Below, piece after piece: positions 8,906-17,846 of a DNA stretch of 64,000 nt. The stretch covers positions 1,488,001 to 1,552,000 of the forward strand of contig CP092441.1 of NCBI GenBank assembly GCA_030067835.1, given 5' to 3'. The notes under the pieces were generated by a model. The model worked only from the letters and a program-made list of their open reading frames with translations. It was not told the origin of the DNA and did no database searches. The position numbers and the translations under genes are program-made. Each line of letters begins with the position of its first letter. Position 1 is the stretch's first letter. This stretch comes from Chakrabartyella piscis (GTDB taxonomy: Bacteria; Bacillota; Clostridia; Lachnospirales; Anaerotignaceae).

Positions 8906-9628
8906 ATGTTACGTTCTATTGTTTGGTATGGTAAGTTTATCATAGACTTGGTGGTAATTACACCGAAACTGAAAAAAAGTGCCACAATATTGGAAAAAGA
9001 AGGACAACAAGCCTATGATGACTTTGTATTTCCAGTGGTTGAAAAATGGGCAGCTGGACGTTTGGTGGATTCTGGTGCAGATATTGTAATTCACAATCCA
9101 GAGCGTATTCCACAGGACATCAATGTGTTGTTTGTCAGCAATCACCAAGGAAACTTCGACATTCCTATTTTTATTGCTAAAATTCCAAAACGAGTGGGCT
9201 TTGTTGCAAAAATCGAAACCACAAAACTACCACTGATTCGTGACTGGATGAAAGCAATTCGCTGTGTGTTCCTTGATAGAAACGATATGAAACAATCCAT
9301 GAAAACCATTATAGAAGCCATTGGTATTCTAAAAGAAGGATATTCCATGGTGGTATTTCCAGAAGGTACCAGAGCAAAAGGTGGACCTATGGGTGAATTT
9401 AAGGCAGGTAGCTTCAAGTTGGCAACCAAATCCAATGTACCCATTGTACCAGTGACCATTTGTGGTTCTTACAAATTGATGGAATCCAATAATAATAAAA
9501 TCAAACCAGCACATGTGGATGTGTATATCCATGAACCAATTGTGGTTGCTGGTATGAGTCGTGAAGAACAAAATGCTTTACACACAAGGGTAGAAGCAAT
9601 TGTTAAAAGTAAATTAACAGAAGCATAA
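8906..9628 (+). CDS. plsC: 1-acyl-sn-glycerol-3-phosphate acyltransferase
   Basis: Acylates lysophosphatidic acid to phosphatidic acid at the membrane, the second step of phospholipid synthesis. 240 residues. Catalytic HX4D motif appears as SNHQGNFD, and the glycerophosphate-binding motif as FPEGTRAKGG; VPIVPVTICGSY is the conserved block IV. The N-terminus has one hydrophobic stretch (IVWYGKFIIDLVVI). Start chosen at ATG 8906 after AAGGAGGG with a 5-base spacer; an upstream in-frame ATG at 8858 lacks a ribosome site. Single-gene unit ended by a terminator shared with the convergent permease gene. Confidence 0.9.
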   Translation: MLRSIVWYGKFIIDLVVITPKLKKSATILEKEGQQAYDDFVFPVVEKWAAGRLVDSGADIVIHNPERIPQDINVLFVSNHQGNFDIPIFIAKIPKRVGFVAKIETTKLPLIRDWMKAIRCVFLDRNDMKQSMKTIIEAIGILKEGYSMVVFPEGTRAKGGPMGEFKAGSFKLATKSNVPIVPVTICGSYKLMESNNNKIKPAHVDVYIHEPIVVAGMSREEQNALHTRVEAIVKSKLTEA

Positions 9629-9644
9629 TTGCATTTAGATACAA

Positions 9645-9682
9645 AAAATCCCATCTACCAAATCACTGGCAGACGGGATTTT
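9645..9682. terminator. Bidirectional terminator between plsC and the EamA gene
   Basis: AAAATCCCATCTACCA, 6-base loop, TGGCAGACGGGATTTT; the A-run and T-run on each side suit both convergent genes. Confidence 0.85.
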
Positions 9683-9695
9683 CATATTCATAGAA

Positions 9696-10565
9696 TCAAT
9701 TGAATGCAACTTTGTTGAATGTAACAATGCTTGCAACGATAATGACACCACCAATTAAACTACCAAGATTTGGAACTTCACCCAAAAGAATAAAGCCCAT
9801 AATGGTAGATAAGAGTGGAGTTACAAACATAAAGTTGGTGACATCACTGGTTTTTTCTGCATAGGACAATGCTTTGCCCCATAAGAAGAATGCCATCGCA
9901 CTTGGAACCATTGCCAAAAAGACAAGAGCACCAATTTCACTTACATTTGCAGTAGAAAGTTCTGCAAAACCAGCAGGAGCTGCATAACTACACATCAAAG
10001 CACCAAAGAAGATGCTATATGTAGTGATTTCCAATGAAGTATACCCACGTTGTAATAATTTACGGCTAACAAGATGATATGCACTGAACACAAAAGCTGC
10101 AAATAATGTCAGTAAAGTTCCGATATTCAATGAAAGAATACCATCCCAAAGCAAAAGTACCAAAACCCCAATGAAAGCAGAAGCTATGGCAACCCAACCC
10201 AAAGGTTTGATTTTTTCTTTATATACAACAGTACCAACAGCAGCTGTAATGATGGGTGTGATTGCAATGATGATACTAGAGGTTGCAGCAGTGATGGTCA
10301 GAAGACCTGTGTTGAATGCAATCATGTATACACCAAATCCACCAGCACCTGTCATTAAGAAAAGAGGAATATCTTTCTTTTTGGGTATTTTGATTTTATT
10401 GATGAATCCAGCAATCAACAATACTGTAGACGCTACAGTGCAACGTACAAAAGCCAATGGTATAGGGGTAAAGTGCGCTTGTGCAACTTTAGTCATGGGG
10501 AATGCAGATGCCCAGAACAATACAGTGATGCAAGCACAAAGTAACATTTTTGATTTTTTTGACAT
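9696..10565 (-). CDS. EamA/DMT-family permease
   Basis: 289-residue inner-membrane protein of the drug/metabolite transporter superfamily with two EamA repeats of five predicted helices each (repeat 1 about residues 8-135, repeat 2 about 150-285). Substrate unknown; relatives export amino acids, metabolites or drugs. ATG at 10565 follows AAAGGAGG with a 6-base spacer. Monocistronic, convergent with plsC. Confidence 0.85.
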   Translation of the reverse strand: MSKKSKMLLCACITVLFWASAFPMTKVAQAHFTPIPLAFVRCTVASTVLLIAGFINKIKIPKKKDIPLFLMTGAGGFGVYMIAFNTGLLTITAATSSIIIAITPIITAAVGTVVYKEKIKPLGWVAIASAFIGVLVLLLWDGILSLNIGTLLTLFAAFVFSAYHLVSRKLLQRGYTSLEITTYSIFFGALMCSYAAPAGFAELSTANVSEIGALVFLAMVPSAMAFFLWGKALSYAEKTSDVTNFMFVTPLLSTIMGFILLGEVPNLGSLIGGVIIVASIVTFNKVAFN

Positions 10566-10667
10566 AATATGCCTCCTTTTCTAATATTCATACCAGTGTA
10601 CAACTTTTTGTATAAAAAAACAATATATTTTATTAAAATAGCAAATGTTATTAGGAAAGTGTTTTTA

Positions 10668-10696
10668 TTGCATTTTTCTTGTGAAAATGGTATAAT
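10668..10696 (+). promoter_or_regulatory. Promoter of tRNA-Thr
   Basis: TTGCAT, 17 bases, TATAAT, about 50 bases before the tRNA. Confidence 0.8.
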
Positions 10697-10748
10697 TATT
10701 CTGTTATATAAGGAAGGAATTCAGTGTGCTTTCTTCGCTTTATAATGG

Positions 10749-10820
10749 GCTGATGTGGCTCAAAGGCAGAGCATCTCACTCGTAATGAGAAGGTTGTGAG
10801 TTCGATTCTCATCATCAGCT
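10749..10820 (+). tRNA. tRNA-Thr (anticodon CGU)
   Basis: Folds as a full cloverleaf of 72 nt: acceptor GCTGATG/CATCAGC, D stem GCTC/GAGC, anticodon stem TCTCA/TGAGA with loop CTCGTAA (anticodon CGT, reads ACG), T arm GTGAG TTCGATT CTCAT. Discriminator T; CCA is not encoded. Confidence 0.95.
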
Positions 10821-10822
10821 GT

Positions 10823-10852
10823 AAAGCTTTCACTTTTGTGGAGGCTTTTTTT
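10823..10852 (+). terminator. Terminator after tRNA-Thr
   Basis: Imperfect stem AAAGCTTTCAC / GTGGAGGCTTT followed by a T-run. Confidence 0.7.
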
Positions 10853-10906
10853 GATGTTTGCAAATGTAACATTAAAATAATCTTAAAATTTAACGAGGAA
10901 TATTTA

Positions 10907-10915
10907 TGCTATACT
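10907..10915 (+). promoter_or_regulatory. Extended -10 promoter of the LRR gene
   Basis: TGCTATACT 52 bases before the start codon; no convincing -35, as expected for an extended -10 promoter. Confidence 0.5.
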
Positions 10916-10967
10916 GATTGTATATCATGAATATAGAGTTGATTTTGTGTCAAAAAGGAGGATATTT

Positions 10968-13900
10968 ATGCTGGAAATCGGTGTTTTGTTCGTATATATG
11001 TTTCTATTTACCACATTGCAGGTGTTTTTGGTGGGAACCAATATCAAAAGAATTCAATCCTACCATATTGGTGTTTGGTTGAGTATATTGATTGCATCGC
11101 CAACTTTGGGTGCACTTTGGGAAATGCAGGAACTGGTGTATATCATATTGCCAGAGCATTTTTGGATTATATTTAAAATTGCTATGATTGTTATGTCTGT
11201 TGTATGTTTCATACAATGGCAGATACACAATCATAAAAAATGTGGAATACTTCTTGGCTTTTTGGGCGGATTGGGAGCTGTTTTGATGGCGATGATGAAT
11301 TCACTCATACAATATCCATTTTATCAATACATACCACAAGAAAAATGGTCTACGATAACTTTTTATGTATGGGTGGTATTTTGTATCATACAAGTTGTTT
11401 TATGTCAAAAGAAAGTGGCAACTATATTTCGATGGATTTTACCAGCACAGTTGATGTTTGCTTCTGTAAATATGCTGTTTTGTTGTGGTATGATATATGG
11501 TGAATGGGTGACACACCCTGTATCAAATACAGGTGCTACGTCAGGAGGGCTTGCAAGTATGGACGCTTCTCCAAGCATCGTTATTATGATACTATTGGTA
11601 TACTTTTGGTATTTTTGGATACCAGGATGTTTCACAATGATTTATGGGTTGAGGAGTCTTAAAAAAGTAAAGAAACGAATATGGGTTAATCCAAAAGAAA
11701 AGGACTATTTGGCAGTTTCCAAAAAGAAAACAGTAGTGGTGGCTTTGGGCGTTGTGGTGATGTCTTTGAGTTTATTTCGTGGTGATTTGACTTTATTTTT
11801 GGCTCGTGATTATCAGTTGGAAGGATATACTGTGATTGCCTACAATGGCGATGGTGGCAGCATCAAAATTCCAAAAGGTGTTACACATATCAAAAATGGG
11901 GTATTTGATGGCAAAAACATTGAGAAGGTATCTTTTCCAAACACATTGACCTATATTGGAGCTGGTGCATTCCAAAATAATCAAATTACAGAAATCAAAC
12001 TGCAAGATTCCATAGAAATTATAGAAGAAAATGCATTTCGCAATAATGAGATTGTGTCTGTAAAGGTATCGGATGAGAATGTTTATATAGAAGGAAGTGC
12101 ATTCTTGGGAAATCCTTGCAGTGTAGAAATAGAAAATGATGCACCTATGTATGCCTATACCACAGAACTGGTAGAAGTTTCTGAAGATTTAGAGGAAGCA
12201 TTACCAGAAAATACAGAAATTGTAAATGATGTTTTTTTGGTACAGGATGGAACAATTTTATTGGAATATTTGGGTAAAGATCCTGTGGTGGAAATTCCAT
12301 ATGGCATTACAGAAATTGGAAAAGAAGCATTTGCATATATTCCATTGGACACGGTTTTGATTCCAAACACCGTGAAAATTATTGGTGAGTGGGCATTTAA
12401 TCAAACATGGCTGACAGAAATTGAAATTCCAGAAGGTGTTGAGGTCATTGAGATGAATGCGTTTAGTGGATGTGATTTCACAGAACTTGTGTTGCCAGAT
12501 TCTCTTTTGGAGATTGGAGATGATGCATTTTCATATATGGATTTGGAAAAAATTCACTTTGGCAATCAACTGCGTGTCATTGGAGCTTCTGCATTTAAGG
12601 GGGCTTTTGAAGGAGTTACATCCATCACATTACCAGATTCCATAGAAGAAATTGGCAATTGGTCATTTGCACAAAATCCACTTATAGAAGTGATTTTGCC
12701 AGAGAAAGATATTGCACTATCTGCAACTATATTTGCAGAAACTCCTTGGTATGATGAAATGACAGAAGAATTTGCTATAGTTGGCGATGGTATTCTCATT
12801 AAATACAATGGTACAGATCAGAAGATTACAATCCCAGATGGTGTTCGATGTGTAGGAGGGCGTGTCTTTAAGATGCATGAATTGACAGAGGTGATTTTGC
12901 CGAGTACCTTGGAGCATATTGGCGAACAGGCATTTTCGGACAACGAATTGGAGGAAGTGATATTCCCAGAAGGACTTCTGACCATTGGTTATGGTGCATT
13001 TTTTGAGAATCACATACAAAAACTAGACCTTCCAGATACGGTCACAGAAATCGGGAATTCTGCTTTTTCGTATAATCAAATCACTACAGTCCAATTGCCT
13101 AGTACATTGGATCAAATTGCCGATGATGCATTTTTTAGAAATTCTATAGAGGAATTGGAATTACCAGACACCATTCAATCCATTGGAGAAAGTGCTTTTG
13201 CTGAAAACAAAATTGTACATTTGGCATTGCCAGATTTCGTGGAAACCATTGGAGAATCTGCTTTTCGAGATAATCAAATCACACAATTGCAGTTGTCAGA
13301 AAATTTGCAAAAAATTGAGAGAAAAGCTTTTGCAAACAATCAGATACTACAACTTATGATACCAGATTCGGTGGGATGCATTGATGAATACGCTTTTGCA
13401 TACAATCAAATTGCAAAAGTACAATTACCAGAAGGCTTGCAAGAGATCGGTAACTATGCTTTTGCAAATAATCAAATTGCAGAGTTTACTTTGCCTGATG
13501 GTATACAAAATTTAGGAATGGAAATCTTGTCAGAAAACCCTTGGGAAATCAATCAGAAAAGTGAATTTGTTGTATTGGGAGATGGGATTTTATATCAGTA
13601 TCTGGGGAATGATAAAATGGTGGTGGTTCCAGAAGGCATCAAAAAAATAGGGAAATATGCTTTTGCTGAAATAGAAGAATCGTATTCTGTGGTGTTGCCA
13701 GATTCAGTTACAGTTATTGACGGAAATGCCTTTTTTGCAAGTGGACTTACCAATATCCATATGTCAAAAAATATCAAAGAAATTGGAGCATTCGCATTTT
13801 ACAATACAAACTTAAGATTTTTGACTTTGTACTATGATATTGAAATGGTTGATGATAATATTTGGCTGAATTGTCCGGATGGGGGAACTGTGGTCATCCA

Positions 13901-14003
13901 ATATACAGCAGATAACCAAACAATCAAAGAACAATTTGTCACTTTACACGAACGATATGAACATATACCTTTGTATTTGGAAAAGGTAGAAGAGGTTTTT
14001 TGA
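10968..14003 (+). CDS. Membrane-anchored BspA-type leucine-rich repeat protein
   Basis: 1011 residues in two parts. Residues about 1-280 hold seven to eight hydrophobic segments with short polar loops, ending in VVVALGVVVMSLSLF. From about 290 to 985 run many LRR_5 (BspA-like) repeats of about 23 residues, of the form IGESAFADNQI followed by LxLPDTIxx. BspA-type repeats usually bind host or surface ligands and sit on secreted proteins. Here there is no cleavable signal peptide or cell-wall sorting motif, so the repeats are presumably displayed from a polytopic anchor. Start ATG 10968 follows AAAAAGGAGG; a GTG at 10947 overlaps that site. Function unknown beyond the architecture. Confidence 0.8.
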   Translation: MLEIGVLFVYMFLFTTLQVFLVGTNIKRIQSYHIGVWLSILIASPTLGALWEMQELVYIILPEHFWIIFKIAMIVMSVVCFIQWQIHNHKKCGILLGFLGGLGAVLMAMMNSLIQYPFYQYIPQEKWSTITFYVWVVFCIIQVVLCQKKVATIFRWILPAQLMFASVNMLFCCGMIYGEWVTHPVSNTGATSGGLASMDASPSIVIMILLVYFWYFWIPGCFTMIYGLRSLKKVKKRIWVNPKEKDYLAVSKKKTVVVALGVVVMSLSLFRGDLTLFLARDYQLEGYTVIAYNGDGGSIKIPKGVTHIKNGVFDGKNIEKVSFPNTLTYIGAGAFQNNQITEIKLQDSIEIIEENAFRNNEIVSVKVSDENVYIEGSAFLGNPCSVEIENDAPMYAYTTELVEVSEDLEEALPENTEIVNDVFLVQDGTILLEYLGKDPVVEIPYGITEIGKEAFAYIPLDTVLIPNTVKIIGEWAFNQTWLTEIEIPEGVEVIEMNAFSGCDFTELVLPDSLLEIGDDAFSYMDLEKIHFGNQLRVIGASAFKGAFEGVTSITLPDSIEEIGNWSFAQNPLIEVILPEKDIALSATIFAETPWYDEMTEEFAIVGDGILIKYNGTDQKITIPDGVRCVGGRVFKMHELTEVILPSTLEHIGEQAFSDNELEEVIFPEGLLTIGYGAFFENHIQKLDLPDTVTEIGNSAFSYNQITTVQLPSTLDQIADDAFFRNSIEELELPDTIQSIGESAFAENKIVHLALPDFVETIGESAFRDNQITQLQLSENLQKIERKAFANNQILQLMIPDSVGCIDEYAFAYNQIAKVQLPEGLQEIGNYAFANNQIAEFTLPDGIQNLGMEILSENPWEINQKSEFVVLGDGILYQYLGNDKMVVVPEGIKKIGKYAFAEIEESYSVVLPDSVTVIDGNAFFASGLTNIHMSKNIKEIGAFAFYNTNLRFLTLYYDIEMVDDNIWLNCPDGGTVVIQYTADNQTIKEQFVTLHERYEHIPLYLEKVEEVF

Positions 14004-14072
14004 TAAATATCTACTGGTATGATATGAGGATTGGTGCATTCAGAAATGAAGATTATTTATATTCTAACACCT

Positions 14073-14191
14073 ACTTGTTATAAGGTTTCACAGACTATCT
14101 TAAAATGCTATATTACCTTTGAAAACACTTGATTTTACTTATATTTCTTCAAAGGCACATACTGCAAGGCGAGTTACTTGTTATATCGTTT
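14073..14191 (+). repeat. Spaced direct repeat near the left edge of the mobile element
   Basis: ACTTGTTATAAGGTTTCAC at 14073 and ACTTGTTATATCGTTTCAC at 14176 differ at two central bases and lie 103 bases apart. The 14004-14298 gap has no gene that I can support; it holds these repeats and the probable left end of the element. Confidence 0.5.
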
Positions 14192-14211
14192 CACTAGCTT
14201 TTGTGGGAATG

Positions 14212-14232
14212 ATAAGGGAAAAATCAAGGGCA
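14212..14232 (+). repeat. Left copy of 21-base direct repeat (candidate integrase arm site)
   Basis: ATAAGGGAAAAATCAAGGGC plus A; the right copy at 25125-25145 differs only by A for T at position 13. Confidence 0.6.
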
Positions 14233-14298
14233 GAATTTAAGAGAAAAGACAAAGAAATTGCTTGATGTGAAAATCTTAAATTGAAAGAGGTAACGAAT

Positions 14299-14649
14299 AT
14301 GAATTTAACTTATAGCAAAAATGGAGATTACTTTATCCCTAATATTAAACTGGATAATGAAAACTATAAACAACTTGGCAAGTACGGACGAATGAGAAAA
14401 GCATGGCTGATGGAACAACATAGTCCATTGTTTAATCATTTACTACTTAGTGAAAAGCTGGTACCACATTTGAATGAAATTGATAAACAGGCACAGCATT
14501 TGTTAGATACAATGATACCTACGCTAAAAGCTGAACAAGGTGTAACCGATGAACTCAAAATGTCAAATCAGCTTGAATGGGTAGGTCGAATGAATAATAT
14601 TATGGCACAGGTTGAGGAAGTTATTTTTTCTGATATAGTTTACGCATAA
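14299..14649 (+). CDS. tnpV: TnpV family protein (transposon-encoded accessory protein)
   Basis: 116 residues matching the TnpV proteins found near the ends of Tn4451-like and other clostridial mobile elements (YKQLGKYGRMRKAWL is characteristic). The function of TnpV is not established. ATG 14299 is preceded by AAAGAGGT; an in-frame TTG at 14281 has no ribosome site. It lies just inside the suggested left end and is separated from the XRE gene by a bidirectional terminator. Confidence 0.8.
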   Translation: MNLTYSKNGDYFIPNIKLDNENYKQLGKYGRMRKAWLMEQHSPLFNHLLLSEKLVPHLNEIDKQAQHLLDTMIPTLKAEQGVTDELKMSNQLEWVGRMNNIMAQVEEVIFSDIVYA

Positions 14650-14653
14650 AAGT

Positions 14654-14691
14654 AAAACAGCTAACCGACAATCAAGTCAGTTAGCTGTTTT
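14654..14691. terminator. Bidirectional terminator between tnpV and the XRE gene
   Basis: Perfect 12-base arms AAAACAGCTAAC / GTTAGCTGTTTT, 14-base loop. Confidence 0.85.
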
Positions 14692-14700
14692 GCATTAATT

Positions 14701-15507
14701 TTATAGCTTTTTCAAGTTCTTCTGTCCTTTTTGGAACAGAATTTTTAATGTATTGCGTTCCATATTCGTTAATTTATGTAATTCAACACCAAAGATAACT
14801 GGGATAAGCTGTAACATCATTTCGTCCTTGTTGCCTTGCAGACCACTTAATTTATTCAGTAGGTTTGATAAAATGGTTATGCCTGCATTTTCATCATTGG
14901 CGACACTTGTATCTTTCTTGTTGCTTTTATGGGATTTGCGTATATCGTCAGCGATCAAGTCAACATCTTCGTGTATCAGTGAGTGAAAATACCTATCTTC
15001 TTTGATTTTTGCACATTCAAGGGAGTGTAAAATATATTCCTTGTCACTTGGATTGTATTCGCCTTTGATTTTGTCCTTAGCTGTTTGTGCTACCGAATTT
15101 ATGGAACTAATCTGCATTGATATAACACTGTCAACGTACAGTTCAATATCAGCCATTAAATCAGAAAAATGTGGGTGTTCTATTATTTCAGAGAGCAAAC
15201 GTAAGTTGATATATTCTGATTTTAGAACATCTATTGCAGTGTCGCTAAGTCCTAAATTGCTACATGCTGTATTCAAGTGCTTTTCAACACTGGATAATCC
15301 TAACAGCCAGTCCATAGACACATCATAGAACTTTGCAAGGGTAGTTAGATTATAATAGCCTACATCTTGATTTTTATCGTCATTTTCATAGTCGTTGAGA
15401 GTTGTTTTAGGAATATTTACAGCTTTTGCAAGGTCATCAGTGTTCTTAAAGCCTTTTGCAAGCCTTAAATCTTTGAGTTTTTCGCCTAAAGTAAGTTCTG
15501 TTAGCAT
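14701..15507 (-). CDS. XRE-family transcriptional regulator
   Basis: 268 residues with an N-terminal Cro/C1-type helix-turn-helix (about 5-65: LGEKLKDLRLAKGF, then DDLAKAVNIPKTTLNDYE) followed by a helical C-terminal region of unknown type. Likely a repressor or maintenance regulator of the element. ATG 15507 follows ACGGAAGTG. Its promoter (15534-15561) is divergent from the marR promoter, and a 13-base inverted repeat lies between them, so it may control itself, the exporter operon, or both. Confidence 0.8.
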   Translation of the reverse strand: MLTELTLGEKLKDLRLAKGFKNTDDLAKAVNIPKTTLNDYENDDKNQDVGYYNLTTLAKFYDVSMDWLLGLSSVEKHLNTACSNLGLSDTAIDVLKSEYINLRLLSEIIEHPHFSDLMADIELYVDSVISMQISSINSVAQTAKDKIKGEYNPSDKEYILHSLECAKIKEDRYFHSLIHEDVDLIADDIRKSHKSNKKDTSVANDENAGITILSNLLNKLSGLQGNKDEMMLQLIPVIFGVELHKLTNMERNTLKILFQKGQKNLKKL

Positions 15508-15533
15508 AGTTTCACTTCCGTTCTTTTTCTTAC

Positions 15534-15561
15534 AGTATACCATATTCACGTCAATAATCAA
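15534..15561 (-). promoter_or_regulatory. Promoter of the XRE gene
   Basis: On the minus strand TTGATT, 16 bases, TATACT with an extended -10 TGG. Confidence 0.6.
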
Positions 15562-15568
15562 CAGCGTT

Positions 15569-15606
15569 ATATTAATAGCATTCTATTGACAGTATGCTAT
15601 TAATAT
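15569..15606. promoter_or_regulatory. Operator: perfect 13-base inverted repeat
   Basis: ATATTAATAGCAT (15569-15581) and ATGCTATTAATAT (15594-15606) are exact reverse complements 12 bases apart. The -35 hexamer of the marR promoter lies in the gap and the right arm fills its spacer, so a bound dimer would block that promoter. MarR or the XRE protein is the likely ligand. Confidence 0.75.
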
Positions 15607-15614
15607 GTTATACT
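15586..15614 (+). promoter_or_regulatory. Promoter of the marR-ABC operon
   Basis: TTGACA, 17 bases, TATACT: consensus -35 and one mismatch in the -10, overlapped by the operator at 15569-15606. Confidence 0.85.
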
Positions 15615-15657
15615 ATCTTAGTAAGTAAATTTATTATGAAGGAAGAAAGGAGAAATT

Positions 15658-16074
15658 ATGGAATATAATAATAACTTTTTACATTGGTTTAAGCAAATTG
15701 GAGAGATGATCGAAAAAAATGGAAATTCAAAATTAAAAGATTTTGGTCTTACATTATCACAATGTCATATTTTGGTGTACTTAAGACATAAAGAAGAATT
15801 TCAAGCATCTTATAAAGAAATAGAAACTATTTCAAAAGTTGCCCAATCCAGTGCCGCTAGTATGATTTCACGTCTTGAGGCTCGAGGCTTTGTGAAAACA
15901 TTTACTGCTAAGACGGATAAAAGAATAAAATTACTTGAGTTAACAGAGCTTGGAAAATCTTGTGTAGAAGCTACTGCCAAATATATAGACGAGCTTGAGA
16001 ACGAATTGTTTGAAAAGCTTACAGAAGAAGAAAAACAAACACTGTTTGTTTTACTTATCAAGATAACCAATTAG
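15658..16074 (+). CDS. MarR-family regulator of the exporter operon
   Basis: 138 residues with a winged helix (about 45-105: LSQCHILVYLRHK, then AQSSAASMISRLEARGFV and the wing TDKRIKLLELTELG). MarR proteins usually repress a linked efflux gene and release DNA on binding a substrate of the pump. ATG follows AAAGGAG. It is the first gene of a three-gene unit: 17 bases precede the first ABC gene. Confidence 0.85.
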   Translation: MEYNNNFLHWFKQIGEMIEKNGNSKLKDFGLTLSQCHILVYLRHKEEFQASYKEIETISKVAQSSAASMISRLEARGFVKTFTAKTDKRIKLLELTELGKSCVEATAKYIDELENELFEKLTEEEKQTLFVLLIKITN

Positions 16075-16091
16075 CAAGTTAGGAGAACAAA

Positions 16092-17846
16092 ATGTCTAGA
16101 GTATTTAAAAGTTTTACAAAAAAAGAATGGATCTTTTTAGCAGTAACCATAGTGTTTGTAATCATTCAAGTGTTGTTGGATTTGAAAATCCCAGAATACA
16201 TGAGCGAAGTTACAACTTTAGTGCAAACGGAGGGCAGTGAAATAGCAGAAATTTTAACTGTCGGTGGTTACATGTTGCTTTGTTCGTTTTCCAGTTTAGC
16301 AATTACGTTCTTAACAGGATTTTGTGCAGCAAAAGTAGCAACCAAAGTATGTATGCGAATGAGAAACGATGTCTATACAAAAGTAAGTTCATTTTCCATG
16401 GCAGATATTACTAACTTTTCAACTGCAAGTTTAATAACACGTACAACGAACGATATTACTCAAATTCAAACTACTCTTTGTATGGGGTTTGTAATATTTA
16501 TTAGAGCTCCATTTATGTGCATATTTGCACTTAGCAAAATTTCCACCAACAACCCATCGTTTTCTTTAATTACGATTATTGCATCCATTACATTTTTGTG
16601 TGTTATATCAATCCTTTTAACGCTAACAGTTCCAAAATCAAAAAGATTGCAAAAGATAATTGATAGACTTAACACGGTTACGAATGAACACCTAACAGGC
16701 GTTAGAGTGGTACGAGCTTACAACGCGGAAAGTTATCATGAAGACAAGTTTGAAGCAACAAACCAAGATGTAGCAAAAACAAACTCATTTGTAAACGCTA
16801 CAATGGCATTTTTAAGTCCATTTTTATCAAGTTTAATGTCAGGAATTACACTTGCGGTCTACTGGGTAGGTGCTGCTTTAATTAGTTCATCAAATAGTCC
16901 AGATGCGGCACTGGCTATTTTTTCTGATATGGTGGTTTTTTCATCTTATTCTATTATGATTATTTTATCATTTATGGTACTTACAATAATTTTTATGATG
17001 ATGCCTCGTACTCTTGTTGCACTTTCTCGTATCAATGAAGTGATTAATTTTGAAAATAACATTCATGATGGTTCAAAGAAGAATGGGGATACTACTTTCC
17101 CTGTAGCCCTTGAATTCAAAAATGTATCATTTTCCTATGGAGAAAGCGATGAGAATGTATTGGAAAATGTTTCGTTTAAGGTCAAAAAAGGCGAAACTGT
17201 AGCCTTTATCGGTGCAACAGGCAGTGGTAAAAGCACAATTACTAAACTAATTTTGCGTAATTACGACGTTACGAAAGGCGAAATTTTGATTAATGGCATT
17301 AATGTTAAAGAATATACACAGCACGCACTGCGTGAAAAACTTGGTTATGTTTCTCAAACTGCTGTATTATTTAATGGGGATATCACTTCAAATATTGCTT
17401 TTGGTATAGAAGAAAATATATCAACAGATAGATTAAATAAAGCTGTAGAAATAGCTCAAGCGAAAGATTTCGTAGATAAAATCGGCTTTGCTGGCAAAGT
17501 ATCTCAAGGTGGTCTTAATCTTTCGGGTGGACAAAAACAAAGAGTTTCAATTGCTCGTGCTTTATATAAAAACGCTGAAATATATATGTTTGACGACTGT
17601 TTCTCAGCACTTGATTATAGAACAGATAGAGTGCTTAGAGAAAAACTTAAATCAGAAACAGAAGGCGCAACAAAATTATTTATTGCACAAAGAATTAGCA
17701 CAGTCAAAGATGCTGACCAAATTATTGTGATAGATCAAGGCCGAGTAGCAGGAATTGGAAAACATAGAGATTTGTTATCGCAGAATGAACTATATCGTGA
17801 AATTGCGGAATCTCAACTTTCTAAGGAGGAATTAAATCATGCATAG
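16092..17846 (+). CDS. ABC exporter half-transporter, subunit with degenerate catalytic site
   Basis: 584 residues: a six-helix type I exporter membrane domain (about 10-310) and an ATP-binding domain (about 340-580). Walker A GATGSGKST (374-382), signature LSGGQ (477-481). The Walker B end reads MFDD, so Asp502 replaces the catalytic Glu, and the H-loop reads FIAQR with Gln in place of His. This is the pattern of the non-hydrolysing site in heterodimeric exporters such as TM287/288 and BmrCD. It overlaps the next gene by 8 bases. Predicted multidrug or peptide efflux; the substrate is unknown. Confidence 0.88.
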   Translation: MSRVFKSFTKKEWIFLAVTIVFVIIQVLLDLKIPEYMSEVTTLVQTEGSEIAEILTVGGYMLLCSFSSLAITFLTGFCAAKVATKVCMRMRNDVYTKVSSFSMADITNFSTASLITRTTNDITQIQTTLCMGFVIFIRAPFMCIFALSKISTNNPSFSLITIIASITFLCVISILLTLTVPKSKRLQKIIDRLNTVTNEHLTGVRVVRAYNAESYHEDKFEATNQDVAKTNSFVNATMAFLSPFLSSLMSGITLAVYWVGAALISSSNSPDAALAIFSDMVVFSSYSIMIILSFMVLTIIFMMMPRTLVALSRINEVINFENNIHDGSKKNGDTTFPVALEFKNVSFSYGESDENVLENVSFKVKKGETVAFIGATGSGKSTITKLILRNYDVTKGEILINGINVKEYTQHALREKLGYVSQTAVLFNGDITSNIAFGIEENISTDRLNKAVEIAQAKDFVDKIGFAGKVSQGGLNLSGGQKQRVSIARALYKNAEIYMFDDCFSALDYRTDRVLREKLKSETEGATKLFIAQRISTVKDADQIIVIDQGRVAGIGKHRDLLSQNELYREIAESQLSKEELNHA

